Positions 20,876 to 29,311 of a DNA stretch of 43,760 nt are shown one piece after another. Origin of the DNA: Catenulispora pinistramenti (GTDB lineage Bacteria > Actinomycetota > Actinomycetes > Streptomycetales > Catenulisporaceae); contig NZ_JAAFYZ010000068.1 of assembly GCF_018274385.1 (NCBI RefSeq), positions 1 to 43,760 of the forward strand. The letters run 5' to 3'. Each line of letters starts with the position of its first letter. Positions within the stretch are counted from its first letter, which is position 1. Made by a program: the position numbers and the translations under genes. The notes beneath the pieces are model-generated. The model was given only the letters and a program-made list of their open reading frames with translations. It was not told where the DNA came from and ran no database searches.

Positions 20876-22408
20876 ATGACCAAGAACCGTCCGACGGCTG
20901 TCGCCGCCCTCGTGGCCGCGGCTCTGGCCGCCGGCACCATCGCCGCCGCCCCGGCTCTCGCCGCCGACGGCGGCAGCGGCAGCGCCACCGGCTCCGGTAG
21001 CGCTACCAGCAGCACCGCCAGCACCGCCGGCACCGCCGCGAAGAGCGTCCGCATCAGCGGCGCCGACCGCTACGCGACCGCGATCCAGGCCTCGCTCAAG
21101 GACTTCCCGACCGCCGGTTCGGCGCACGGCGTGGTCATAGCCCGCGGCGATCTGTACGTGGACGCGCTGGCCGGGACCCCGCTGGCGACCGCGAAGCACG
21201 CGGCGCTGCTGCTCACCGACGGCAAGTCGCTGACCGACGGCGTCGGCACCGAGATCCAGCGGGTGCTGGGCTCGGACAGCGCCAAGACCGTCACCATCCT
21301 CGGCGGCCCGGACGCGGTCAGCCCGCAGGTCGAGGCGCAACTCAAGGCCCTGGGTCACCAGGTCACGCGGATCGGCGGTACCGACCGCTACGCCACCGCG
21401 CTGGACATCGCCGGCACCTCCGGTGCGAAGACCGCGGTGGTCGCCACCGGCACCGACTTCGCCGACGCGCTCGCCGCCGGTCCGCTGGCCGCGTATCAGG
21501 GCTCGGCGATCGTGCTGTCCAACGGCTCGACCGTCACCGACGCCGGCACCGCCGCGTTCATCGCGCACGCCGCGCAGGTCACCTCGGTCGGCCAGCCGGC
21601 CGTCGACGCCGTGCACAAGCTCAAGGTGAACGACACCGAGCTGGCCGGCGCCGACCGCTACGCCACCGCCGAGGCCGTGGCCACCCAGTCCGCGCTCAAG
21701 GACGCCAAGAGCGCCGTGGTCGCCACCGGCGCCGACTTCGCCGACCCGCTGGTCGGCGGCGTGTACGCGGCCTACAACAAGGGCGCGCTGCTGATGACCG
21801 ACGGCGCCAAGCTGTCGCTGCCGACCGCCCGTGCGCTGCTGGAGATGCCGGGCCTGGGCGGCACGACCATCGTCGGCGGCACCGACGCGGTCAGCCAGGG
21901 CGTGCAGAACTCGATCGACACCGTGCTGGCCGGCGCCCCGCAGATCCAGTCCCTGCGCGACTTCCAGGTCCAGGCCCAGAAGCAGGCCAAGACCGACCGC
22001 GAGGCGGTCACCATCACGGTGAACATCCTGGCCGATCAGCTCACCGCCGCCGCGGACGCCCTCAGTGCCCTGACGAACGCGGTGAAGCAGAACCCGGACA
22101 CCCACATCGGCGACCCGCTGCTCAAGCTGGCCGACGCGCTGACGGCGGTGCTGGACGCCAAGGACGACAACGCGCTCTACACCGCGATGCAGAACGTGGA
22201 CCTGGCGTCCCGCGCACTGGGCGCGGACCCGGACGCCACCCCGGCCGAGCAGGCAGCGGTCAGCGCCTTCACCACCAAGTGGGGCGGCGTCGCGAACGCC
22301 TACGCCAACTACCAGAAGGCCGAGGCCACCGCGCACATGTCGGACACCCGCGCCTCCGACGCGCAGCGGGCGATCGACGAGGCGATCGCGAAGCTGATCG
22401 GGGCGTAG
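20876..22408 (+). CDS. Secreted protein with three cell-wall-binding (CWB2) repeats
   Basis: A 510-residue exported protein. The signal peptide (about 1-31: VAALVAAALAAGTIAAAPALA) is followed by a Gly/Ser/Thr linker and three CWB2 (PF04122) modules of about 95 residues, each opening with the hallmark GADRYATA or GTDRYATA (near residues 61, 167 and 257) and containing a VVATGxDFADALA-type strand and a TIVGGxDAVS strand. CWB2 modules bind anionic polymers of the Gram-positive wall. The C-terminal 150 residues form a different, highly alpha-helical, Ala/Asp-rich domain (QKQAKTDREAVTITVNILAD ... ALTAVLDAKDDNALYTAM) that I do not recognise. The role may be surface anchoring or structural. Start 20876 has GGGGGATC upstream. 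Confidence 0.87.
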   Translation: MTKNRPTAVAALVAAALAAGTIAAAPALAADGGSGSATGSGSATSSTASTAGTAAKSVRISGADRYATAIQASLKDFPTAGSAHGVVIARGDLYVDALAGTPLATAKHAALLLTDGKSLTDGVGTEIQRVLGSDSAKTVTILGGPDAVSPQVEAQLKALGHQVTRIGGTDRYATALDIAGTSGAKTAVVATGTDFADALAAGPLAAYQGSAIVLSNGSTVTDAGTAAFIAHAAQVTSVGQPAVDAVHKLKVNDTELAGADRYATAEAVATQSALKDAKSAVVATGADFADPLVGGVYAAYNKGALLMTDGAKLSLPTARALLEMPGLGGTTIVGGTDAVSQGVQNSIDTVLAGAPQIQSLRDFQVQAQKQAKTDREAVTITVNILADQLTAAADALSALTNAVKQNPDTHIGDPLLKLADALTAVLDAKDDNALYTAMQNVDLASRALGADPDATPAEQAAVSAFTTKWGGVANAYANYQKAEATAHMSDTRASDAQRAIDEAIAKLIGA

Positions 22409-22436
22409 GACGCCGCTGGTTCGCCTTTAGATTAAA

Positions 22437-22484
22437 AAACGCCTATTGCCCGGGTTCTGTACAGAACCCGGGCAATAGGCGTTT
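22437..22484. terminator. 48-base perfect palindrome, bidirectional terminator
   Basis: Two perfect 24-base arms with no loop, centred at 22460/22461 on TGTACA. It lies between the convergent CWB2 gene and EF-hand gene. The minus-strand transcript would see a T-tract (GTTTTTTAAT after the stem) and the plus-strand one GTTT, so it can end both. Confidence 0.85.
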
Positions 22485-22499
22485 GCGGCGAAGTGCGCT

Positions 22500-22721
22500 T
22501 CAGCCCGCCATCAAAGTCCGGAACTCCTCCAGGCTGATCGACCCGTCATGGTCGGAGTCGCCGGTGCCGATGCGCTCGGCGGCGTCCTCGACCGTGACGT
22601 CCTCGCCGAGTTCGGCGAGCGCCGCCCTCAGCTCCTCGGCCGTGATCTTGCCGTCGCCGTCCAGATCGAAGGTCTGGAAGACCTTCTCCACGTCCTCGGG
22701 CGCCTTCCGGTGCTGTCCCAC
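22500..22721 (-). CDS. Small EF-hand calcium-binding protein
   Basis: A 73-residue acidic protein made of two canonical EF-hands: loop 1 DLDGDGKITAEE and loop 2 DSDHDGSISLEE, each with Asp/Ser/Asn at coordinating positions and Glu at position 12, flanked by helices VEKVFQTF, LRAALAEL and FRTLMAG. It matches the size of the small actinomycete calcium-binding proteins such as CabC/CabD of Streptomyces, which buffer calcium in hyphae. The GTG at 22721 is chosen because GGGAGGGG lies 3-4 bases upstream and a longer reading adds only unrelated residues. It is divergent from the SLT/amidase gene at 22883. Confidence 0.85.
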   Translation of the reverse strand: MGQHRKAPEDVEKVFQTFDLDGDGKITAEELRAALAELGEDVTVEDAAERIGTGDSDHDGSISLEEFRTLMAG

Positions 22722-22882
22722 AGCCCCTCCCACCGTCGTAACCAGGGTTGATGTCCGGACACAATATCGTGCGGCGTCAGTGGGTTCAGAACTGTGACCC
22801 AGATCACGGCACCCGAGTGGGTGGGCGATACCGTCATTGGAGTGGATCCGTCTTCTTCCACCCCCACTATGGGAGACCATTG

Positions 22883-24946
22883 ATGAGTCATCGCTTCAAG
22901 CCCGGCATATCGCGCAGAGCCGCCGGGCTGTGGGCCGCCGGGTGTGCCGTGGCCCTGGCCGCCACCGCCGTCGTCTCGACCGCACAGGAGGCCGGCGCGG
23001 CCGCCCCGCCGCATCCGGTGGGGCTTCCGGCCTCGTTCGCCGCGGCCTCGCAGGAGACCGGCGTCCCGCTGAACGTCCTGGAGGCGCTCGCGTATCAGGA
23101 GTCCGCGTGGGACGGCCACGGCGGCGCCCCGTCGACCACCGGCGGGTACGGAATCATGCAGCTCACCGACATCTCGCCGGCCACGATCGACGGGCTGGAC
23201 CCCTCCAGCGCCAAGGCGGCGTCGGTCGAGGCCGATCCGACGCTGTCCACGGCGCGGACCGCGGCGAAGCTGATCGGGTCCGACACCCGGACCGTCGAGA
23301 ACGACGACGCGACGAACATCCACGCCGGCGCCGCCCTGCTCGCCTCCTACGCCAAGAACCTCAACGGCGGTAAGCTCCCGACCGCCGCCGGCGACTGGTA
23401 CTCGGCGGTCGCCAAGTACAGCGCCAGCGCCGACGCCGCGACCGCGAAGCAGTTCGCCGACCGGGTGTTCACCACGGTGCGGACCGGCACCGCGACCCCC
23501 GCGCTCACGCTGAGCGGCGACCCGGCCGTCACCGTGAACGCCGCCTCCCTGAGCGCGCTGCACCTGGCCGCCCCGGCCCCGGTCAAGAACGCCAAGTCGG
23601 CCGACGGCACTCCCCTGCCGGAGTGCCCGTCGGACCTGGACTGCAACTACGTCCCGGCCGCGCTGGCCCTGAACAACCCCTCGGACCTGTCCAGCTACGG
23701 CAACTACGACCCGGCGAACCGCCCGGCGCAGTCGCAGATCCGCTACATCGCGATCCACGACACCGAGGGCAGCTACGCCGGCTCGATCGCGGAGTTCCAG
23801 AACCCGGCCGTCTACGCCTCGGCGCACTACATCATCCGGTCCTCCGACGGCCAGGTGACGCAGACCGTGCCGACCCAGGACATCGCCTGGGACTCCGGCA
23901 ACTGGTCGATCTACCAGCACTCGGTCTCGATCGAGCACGAGGGCTGGGCCATCCACGGCGCCTCCTGGTACACCGAGTCGGAATACGAGACCACCGCGGA
24001 TCTGGTGCGCTACCTGGCCGCCCGCTACAACATCCCGCTGGACCGGCAGCACATCTTCGGCCACGACGAGATCCCCGGCTCCAACGACGCCAACCAGACC
24101 TCGCAGCACTGGGATCCGGGACCGTACTGGGACTGGTCGCACTTCATGGACCTGCTCGGCGCCCCGATCGTGCCGTCGTTCAGCGCGGACGGCAACGCGG
24201 CGGGCACCCCGAAGCTGGCCGACCCGGCCTTCAACCCGCTGGGCTCGGTGGTGGTCGTGAAGCCGGACTACAAGGGCAACCTGCAGGCCGTCTACGGCTG
24301 CACCGTCGCCAACGACCCGACCCCCGGCGCGGTCCCCGGGCAGTGCGGCGAGCAGCCGGCCCAGGCCACGAACTTCGTCGCGCTGCGCACCGCCCCGGAC
24401 CCGACCGCTCCGCTGCTGTCCGAGCCGTATCTGCACCCTGACGGCTCCGCGGGCACCGACGCCGCCGACGACTGGGGCGACAAGGCGGTGACCGGCGAGA
24501 AGTTCGTGGTCGCGGACCGCAAGATCGACGCCGACGGCGTGTGGACCGGTATCTGGTACGGCGGCCGCGAGGCCTGGTTCCAGAGCACCTGGTCGGACTT
24601 CTCGGCCTGGCCCTCCACCGCGACGGTGGTCACCCCCAAGGCCGGCCTGACCTCGATCCCGGTCTACGCCACGGCCGCGCCCGAGGCGTCGGCCTACCCG
24701 CCGCCGATCGCCGCGGTCGACCTGCGCACGCCGAAGCTGCTGACCAAGTACTCGATCCCGGCGGGCCAGTCGTACGTCACCTCCGGCCCGGCGGTGCACG
24801 GCGAGTACTGGTACGCGCGCAACATCGACGGTTCGGCGCCCGATGACCGCACCGAGGTGGTCGGGACGACGATGTTCTACCTGGTGCAGTACAACCACCG
24901 GTTCGTGTGGGTGAACGCCGCGGACGTGGACGTCTCGCAGCGCTGA
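22883..24946 (+). CDS. Secreted bifunctional cell-wall hydrolase: SLT-like lysozyme domain plus PGRP-type amidase
   Basis: A 687-residue exported protein. Signal peptide about 1-40 (with twin Arg RR before the hydrophobic core). Residues 48-200 resemble a lytic transglycosylase/SLT fold: VPLNVLEALAYQESAWDG with the likely catalytic Glu73, then GGYGIMQLTD and an AAKLIGSDTR ... IHAGAALLASYAKN helix set. Residues about 285-425 are an N-acetylmuramoyl-L-alanine amidase (Amidase_2): zinc ligands H292 (IAIHDTEG), H394 (FGHDEIPG) and D411 (QHWDPGP, reached via H409). Two C-terminal SH3-like modules follow (ALRTAPDPTAPLL; YWYARNIDG, FVWVNAADV). Glycan strand and stem peptide cleavage are combined in one chain. 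ATG 22883 follows GGGAGA. Confidence 0.85.
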   Translation: MSHRFKPGISRRAAGLWAAGCAVALAATAVVSTAQEAGAAAPPHPVGLPASFAAASQETGVPLNVLEALAYQESAWDGHGGAPSTTGGYGIMQLTDISPATIDGLDPSSAKAASVEADPTLSTARTAAKLIGSDTRTVENDDATNIHAGAALLASYAKNLNGGKLPTAAGDWYSAVAKYSASADAATAKQFADRVFTTVRTGTATPALTLSGDPAVTVNAASLSALHLAAPAPVKNAKSADGTPLPECPSDLDCNYVPAALALNNPSDLSSYGNYDPANRPAQSQIRYIAIHDTEGSYAGSIAEFQNPAVYASAHYIIRSSDGQVTQTVPTQDIAWDSGNWSIYQHSVSIEHEGWAIHGASWYTESEYETTADLVRYLAARYNIPLDRQHIFGHDEIPGSNDANQTSQHWDPGPYWDWSHFMDLLGAPIVPSFSADGNAAGTPKLADPAFNPLGSVVVVKPDYKGNLQAVYGCTVANDPTPGAVPGQCGEQPAQATNFVALRTAPDPTAPLLSEPYLHPDGSAGTDAADDWGDKAVTGEKFVVADRKIDADGVWTGIWYGGREAWFQSTWSDFSAWPSTATVVTPKAGLTSIPVYATAAPEASAYPPPIAAVDLRTPKLLTKYSIPAGQSYVTSGPAVHGEYWYARNIDGSAPDDRTEVVGTTMFYLVQYNHRFVWVNAADVDVSQR

Positions 24947-24987
24947 CCGGCGCGTTGCGGCAGACCTGCACGTTGCCGTAGACGCAA

Positions 24988-25043
24988 ACAGAAACACGAC
25001 GCGGCCCGGGAGCGATCGCTCCCGGGCCGCGTCGTGTTTCTGT
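24988..25043. terminator. 56-base perfect palindrome, bidirectional terminator
   Basis: Two perfect 28-base arms centred at 25015/25016 on GCGATCGC, with AAACA on one side and TGTTT on the other. It sits between the convergent amidase and Rieske genes, 4 bases from the Rieske stop codon. Confidence 0.85.
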
Positions 25044-25046
25044 GCC

Positions 25047-25643
25047 TCAGGCCTTGGTGATCTGCCCGTTCGCGACCGTGATCGGGATCGCCGCGAGCGG
25101 CGTGGGCGCGGGCCCGTTCGCCACCGAACCGTCGGCGATGTGGTACTCGCTGCCGTGGCACGGACAGACGATCAGGCCGTTCTGGACCGTGCCGACGATG
25201 CAGCCCATGTGCGTGCACACCGCCGTGAAAGCCTTGTAGGTGCCGGCCGTGGGCTGGGTCAGCACGATCTTCTGGGCGGCGAGGATGGTGCCGCCGCCGA
25301 CCGGGACCGAGGACGCGGCGGCGAGCGCCGCGCCACCGCCGCCGGAGCCCGACGACGAGGCGGACGTCGAACCGGATGCCGAGTCGCTGCCACTGCCGGA
25401 CGTCGAGTCGCTGCTCCCGGGCACCGAGCTCGTGGAAGACGACGAGCCGCCGCCCGCAGCGCTGGTGGAGGTGCCGGTCGAGCCGGCCGAAGCGGTGCTG
25501 CTCTTGGAGGAGGAACAGCCCGCGCAGACGGCTCCGACCGCCGCGGCGATCCCGAAGAAGGCCCGCCTTCCGGTGCCGTCGGAGTGAGCCGGGCAAGCCG
25601 TTTCGTCATCGGTCTGGGTGGCGGCGAGATCAACGGTGGCCAT
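25047..25643 (-). CDS. Exported Rieske [2Fe-2S] protein with a long Ser/Gly/Thr linker
   Basis: A 198-residue protein. The N-terminus has a twin-arginine start (GRRAFFGIAAAVGAV) running into CAGC-SSSK, so Tat export and possible lipidation on Cys43 are likely. A very low-complexity linker of about 65 Ser, Gly, Thr and Ala residues follows. The C-terminal domain has both Rieske cluster blocks, CTHMGC and CPCHGSEY, that ligate the 2Fe-2S centre, with the usual ADGSVANGPAPTPL loop. It is a stand-alone Rieske protein; no cytochrome b partner or oxygenase subunit is adjacent, so the redox partner is unknown. The ATG at 25643 follows AGGAGACG. Confidence 0.88.
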   Translation of the reverse strand: MATVDLAATQTDDETACPAHSDGTGRRAFFGIAAAVGAVCAGCSSSKSSTASAGSTGTSTSAAGGGSSSSTSSVPGSSDSTSGSGSDSASGSTSASSSGSGGGGAALAAASSVPVGGGTILAAQKIVLTQPTAGTYKAFTAVCTHMGCIVGTVQNGLIVCPCHGSEYHIADGSVANGPAPTPLAAIPITVANGQITKA

Positions 25644-25742
25644 CGTCAGGTCGTCTCCTGTGTCTGAGGTATTGGCAAGTGCTGTAGCGACACGTTGCGG
25701 AGACCCGATCGGTTCAACGGGCCCCTCAGAATGATGAGACTT

Positions 25743-26999
25743 CTACGGGGCACCGTAGGTGAGCGGCATGAACCAGGCGTACCAGCCGGACATCGCGGCG
25801 ACCACCACCATGGCGACGATCAGGCCCCGGCTCCGGGACCGGGACAGGGTCCGCGCCAGCGGCAGGAGCAGCGGGAAGGCCGGCATGACCTCGCGCGGGA
25901 CCACAAAGCCCTGGCGATGGCTGCCCAGGATGAGGACGGCCACCGCCGCGGAGTACACGAGCAGCGGCCAGGGCAGCCGCTGGCGGTAGGCCAGGACCAG
26001 CAGGAACGGGATGGCGACCATGGTCGCGCAGGAGATCAGGAACACCACCGGCGGGTTGTCGCCGCGGCCGTCGACCAGGGACGCGAAGTTGTCGTATGTG
26101 GTGCGGCCGCCGTCGAACCAGTTGCTCCACACATCGTGCTGCATCTTGAAGTAGCCGGTGAGGCGCCCGAAGTGGTGTCCGACGGCCAGGATCCAGGCGA
26201 GCATGCCCAGCGGGGCGATAGCGGCACCGACCCAGGGACGCCAGCGGGCTTCGCGGTTCACGCCGGCTTCGCGGTTCGCGCCGGCTTCACCGCTCTCGTG
26301 GCCTCCGCGACCGAGAATCGTGAAGAGAGCGGCAAGACAGACCGCGATGATGAGAGCGGAAGCCGTCGGCCGAGTCAGGCCCGCGAAGAAAGTCAGGATG
26401 CCGGCGGTGAGCCATGCGCGGCGCAGCAAGGCATACAGCGCCCACGCGGCGAGAGCCGTGAACAGCGCGTCGGCGTAGGCCCAGACCTGAATGACGGCGC
26501 TCGGTACCACCGCCCACAGCGCGACGAGGATCAGCGCCGTCCTGGCGTTGGCCACACGCGCGCCGACGTAACGGATGCCCACGGCCGCGGTCGAACCGGC
26601 GGCGACGGAGACCAGGACGCCCGCGTAGTTGAAGGTGAGCCCGGTGACTGCCTGGAACCCGCGGACCAGCATCGGAAAGAGCGGGAAGAACGCGTATTCG
26701 TTGCTGTGCTTGTAGCCTTCACGCGCTATGTCGAGGTAGAAACCCGAGTCCCAGCCCTGGTGCAGAAACTTGTCGAGCGACTCGCCGCGCGAGTGCAGGA
26801 TCCACAACACCGCGAGAGCGGCCACGATGTGCAGCCCGGTGTAGACGCCTAAGGTGACCGCGATAACGCGACGGTGCGGCGCGAAGCGTTGACGCCAGGA
26901 CGGCGGGTCTTCGTGCCCTGCGACCCCGCCGGCCGACGACTCGACCGACTCCAGGTCCCCGCTAGACCGCTGGCCCGGCAGTTTGATGACGGCTGCCAC
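25743..26999 (-). CDS. PIG-V-like integral membrane mannosyltransferase
   Basis: A 418-residue membrane protein with about nine hydrophobic segments (VTLGVYTGLHIVAALAVLWI, TALILVALWAVVPSAVI, ADALFTALAAWALYALL, VVFLISCATMVAIPFLLVLA, PLLVYSAAVAVLIL, LIVAMVVVAAMSGWYA). The luminal loop after helix 1 has the hallmark WDSGFYLDIAREGY...EYAFFPLFPML of the PIG-V/GPI mannosyltransferase 2 family (GT76-like, GT-C fold), whose members use polyprenyl-phosphate mannose. In bacteria such proteins are usually annotated as mannosyltransferases of unknown acceptor. The start is uncertain: GTG at 26999 or at 27047. The C-terminus is Arg-rich before the last helix. No partner gene is adjacent. Confidence 0.75.
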   Translation of the reverse strand: MAAVIKLPGQRSSGDLESVESSAGGVAGHEDPPSWRQRFAPHRRVIAVTLGVYTGLHIVAALAVLWILHSRGESLDKFLHQGWDSGFYLDIAREGYKHSNEYAFFPLFPMLVRGFQAVTGLTFNYAGVLVSVAAGSTAAVGIRYVGARVANARTALILVALWAVVPSAVIQVWAYADALFTALAAWALYALLRRAWLTAGILTFFAGLTRPTASALIIAVCLAALFTILGRGGHESGEAGANREAGVNREARWRPWVGAAIAPLGMLAWILAVGHHFGRLTGYFKMQHDVWSNWFDGGRTTYDNFASLVDGRGDNPPVVFLISCATMVAIPFLLVLAYRQRLPWPLLVYSAAVAVLILGSHRQGFVVPREVMPAFPLLLPLARTLSRSRSRGLIVAMVVVAAMSGWYAWFMPLTYGAP

Positions 27000-27139
27000 C
27001 GTACCCCCCGATTGAACGCTTGATGACCCGGCTGCCACCCCGACCACCCCGTGTCAGCCTCCGACCTCGCACCGTGATCTTCAACGGAGTCCAGGTCAGG
27101 GGATCTTACGAGGGTGCCGCAAGGGGATGCAACTGGTGT

Positions 27140-29200
27140 TCAGTATCCGGGTCGCAGCTCCGAGAACTCCCCGACGAGCTCCGCATCCGAGGCCTGCGGC
27201 CGTTCCCGGAGCTTGCCCGCCAACGCCAGCCACCGATCGGGACGGCCGTCGAGCCGGCTCCGGATCAGCTGCGTCATCGGGTCGGTCAGCGGCTGGTCCA
27301 GTGCCGCCTCGGTGCGCAGTGGCTCCGCGTAGTACGCCGCGATCGTGTCCAGGACCGGGTGTGCCTCGGCCTCGGCGAGCAGGGGGGCCGCGTCGCCGGT
27401 GGCCATCGACTCGCGGACCTGGTCGGCTATGTAGTCCAGGCTTCCGACGCGGTCCAGTTCCAGGGCCCACACCGCCTCGACGCCGGCCACCTCGGCGAGT
27501 AGTACGTAAGCGGCTGCCTGGCCCTCTTCCCGGAATACGTCCAGGGTGGCGCGCAGGGCGTCGAGCACCCACGCCGGGTCCTCCGAGGTGCCGCGGATCG
27601 CGTTCAGCGCCAGCACGGGGTCCGTGGCCGCGTGGTCGATGATCCAGTCCAGCAGCTTCTGGTCGCGTGGGACGCCGACGAACGCCGCCTTGCCGATCTG
27701 CGGACCGACAAGCTCTCGTTCCCGGATCGAGGCCATGACCTCATCGTTTTTCGGCTTCGCCAGCAAGCGCAGCAGGACCGAATCGGGCGTCGCCTCGTTG
27801 GCCGCCAGCAACCCGCGCTGCGGGACCGTGCCGTGCTCGACGACGAACTCCACCAGCGCCCGGCACAACGGCAGCCCGCGCGCGGCGGCGGTGATCGACT
27901 TCTTCATCCGCTTGGTCACCAGCGCCGCGGTGGCCACGTCCGGCGGCGCCAGCGCGAGCAGGATGTTCGCCGGGGAGAACTCCGTGGGGTTGAACGCGGC
28001 GTATTCGACTTTGTTGATCGGCCGCCCCGGCGTCAGATCGCGATCGGCGAGGAACTCCAGGACAGTGCCCCCATGGTAGCCAGCCCAGGCGATCGCCCGG
28101 GCCCACCGCTTCACGTCGTCGCCGAGCTGCTCGGTGGCGTGCCGCGCGATGAGCGTGAGCATGTCGTCGCACGCGCGCCGCAGGCCCGGCGCCGCGGCTG
28201 CTTCCTCATCGCACAGCGCCAACGCGAACCCGAGCGCGGCGGGCCGGGCGTGCTCCAGCATCTCGGCGGGCGTGATCGTCCCGGTCCGCAGAGCGACCTG
28301 GGACGCCTCGTGGAGTTTGCGGAAGCGGTGATGATCAGTGTACTGACGCTGCTCGACGAGTTCACGGAACCGGTCCAAGGAGATCGCGGTGACGTCGTCA
28401 CTGGCCCGGACCTCGAAGCTCGTGCCGAGCGCGAAGCGTTCGAGCAGGTGACCGAACCGGGGGAAGCCGAGAAGGGCGAAGTCGCTCCCCCGCCTCGCCC
28501 ACAACGCACGCTGACGCTTCGCCTCACGCCGCCGGCCATGCGTGTCCAGCGTGTGCATGATGCGCGCGGCGTCTGTGCCGGGCAGCTTCTTCGCGTACGG
28601 CACGACCGCCAGCACCAGGTCCGGATCGTCGGCCGCGGCCACCTCGGTCAGCAGCCGCGCGGAGGGTCCGGGGCGGGCGACCGCGGCGAGCAGCTGCTGC
28701 TTGACGCTGGGCGGGATCACCGCGTGGCCGTCCGGTCCCTTGCGGTCCCGCAGGACCGTCTGTCTGGCCCCACTGACCAGCGCACGGGCGGGGTCGACGT
28801 CGAAGAACACGGCGTCGACATCCGGATCGCAGAGCGTCAGCAGCCGGTCCACGGTGTTCACCGACCCCACCCCGCCGACGACGGCAGTCGCGCGGGCCAG
28901 CGCGACCCGCGCCGAATTCGGGCCCTCGGTGAGGATGTACTCGCGGACCGGCAGGGCGAGCCGGCCCTGGGCGGCCTCGACGCCGAGCGCCAGATCGCCC
29001 TCCGGAAGCGCTGCCAGGACCGCCGGGACGTCTGCCGGGCGCGCTGATCCCAGCAGCGCCAGGAGGCGGACCGGAGCTTCGGCACGGTCCGAGTCGGCCG
29101 GATCTGCCCAGCCCGCAGCATCCGGTGAGCCCACCGATTCTGCCGAATCCGATGAGCCCACCGAGTCCGCCGCCGCCGCGGCAACGCTGTCAGAAGCCAT
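27140..29200 (-). CDS. Large alpha-helical (HEAT/ARM-like) protein of unknown function
   Basis: A 686-residue cytoplasmic protein I do not recognise. A 45-residue Ser/Asp/Ala/Pro-rich leader precedes a body that is almost wholly helical, with a pattern of short amphipathic helix pairs (for example VPAVLAALPEGDLALGVEA, ALVTKRMKKSITAAARG, LLRLLAKPKNDEVMASI, LLDWIIDHAATDPVLALN), which suggests an alpha-solenoid. A His/Arg-rich stretch (TDHHRFRKLHEASQVALR) lies near the middle. There are no Walker motifs, nuclease motifs or membrane segments. It stands alone on its strand, between the mannosyltransferase and asnB. Solenoid proteins of this size often act as scaffolds; nothing here identifies a partner. 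GC3 and codon use match the neighbours. Confidence 0.7.
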   Translation of the reverse strand: MASDSVAAAAADSVGSSDSAESVGSPDAAGWADPADSDRAEAPVRLLALLGSARPADVPAVLAALPEGDLALGVEAAQGRLALPVREYILTEGPNSARVALARATAVVGGVGSVNTVDRLLTLCDPDVDAVFFDVDPARALVSGARQTVLRDRKGPDGHAVIPPSVKQQLLAAVARPGPSARLLTEVAAADDPDLVLAVVPYAKKLPGTDAARIMHTLDTHGRRREAKRQRALWARRGSDFALLGFPRFGHLLERFALGTSFEVRASDDVTAISLDRFRELVEQRQYTDHHRFRKLHEASQVALRTGTITPAEMLEHARPAALGFALALCDEEAAAAPGLRRACDDMLTLIARHATEQLGDDVKRWARAIAWAGYHGGTVLEFLADRDLTPGRPINKVEYAAFNPTEFSPANILLALAPPDVATAALVTKRMKKSITAAARGLPLCRALVEFVVEHGTVPQRGLLAANEATPDSVLLRLLAKPKNDEVMASIRERELVGPQIGKAAFVGVPRDQKLLDWIIDHAATDPVLALNAIRGTSEDPAWVLDALRATLDVFREEGQAAAYVLLAEVAGVEAVWALELDRVGSLDYIADQVRESMATGDAAPLLAEAEAHPVLDTIAAYYAEPLRTEAALDQPLTDPMTQLIRSRLDGRPDRWLALAGKLRERPQASDAELVGEFSELRPGY

Positions 29201-29311
29201 CCCGCCCCACCGATCCCTGGTCGCCCGAAGGACCCAAGTTTAGGGATCAGGCGCCGGTTTAGGGATCGGGCCACGACCCGCGCCTCTCGCCCGGCTGACC
29301 TCACTCGCGCA

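Noticed and set aside
22722..22882. Possible c-di-AMP (ydaO) riboswitch before the wall hydrolase
   Set aside because: Wall hydrolases in actinomycetes often have one, but none of its conserved blocks is found in this gap or upstream of the CWB2 gene.
25695..26852. 385-residue plus-strand frame opposite the mannosyltransferase
   Set aside because: Low-complexity Gln/Asp/Arg-rich sequence, while the minus strand gives a clear PIG-V-like membrane protein.
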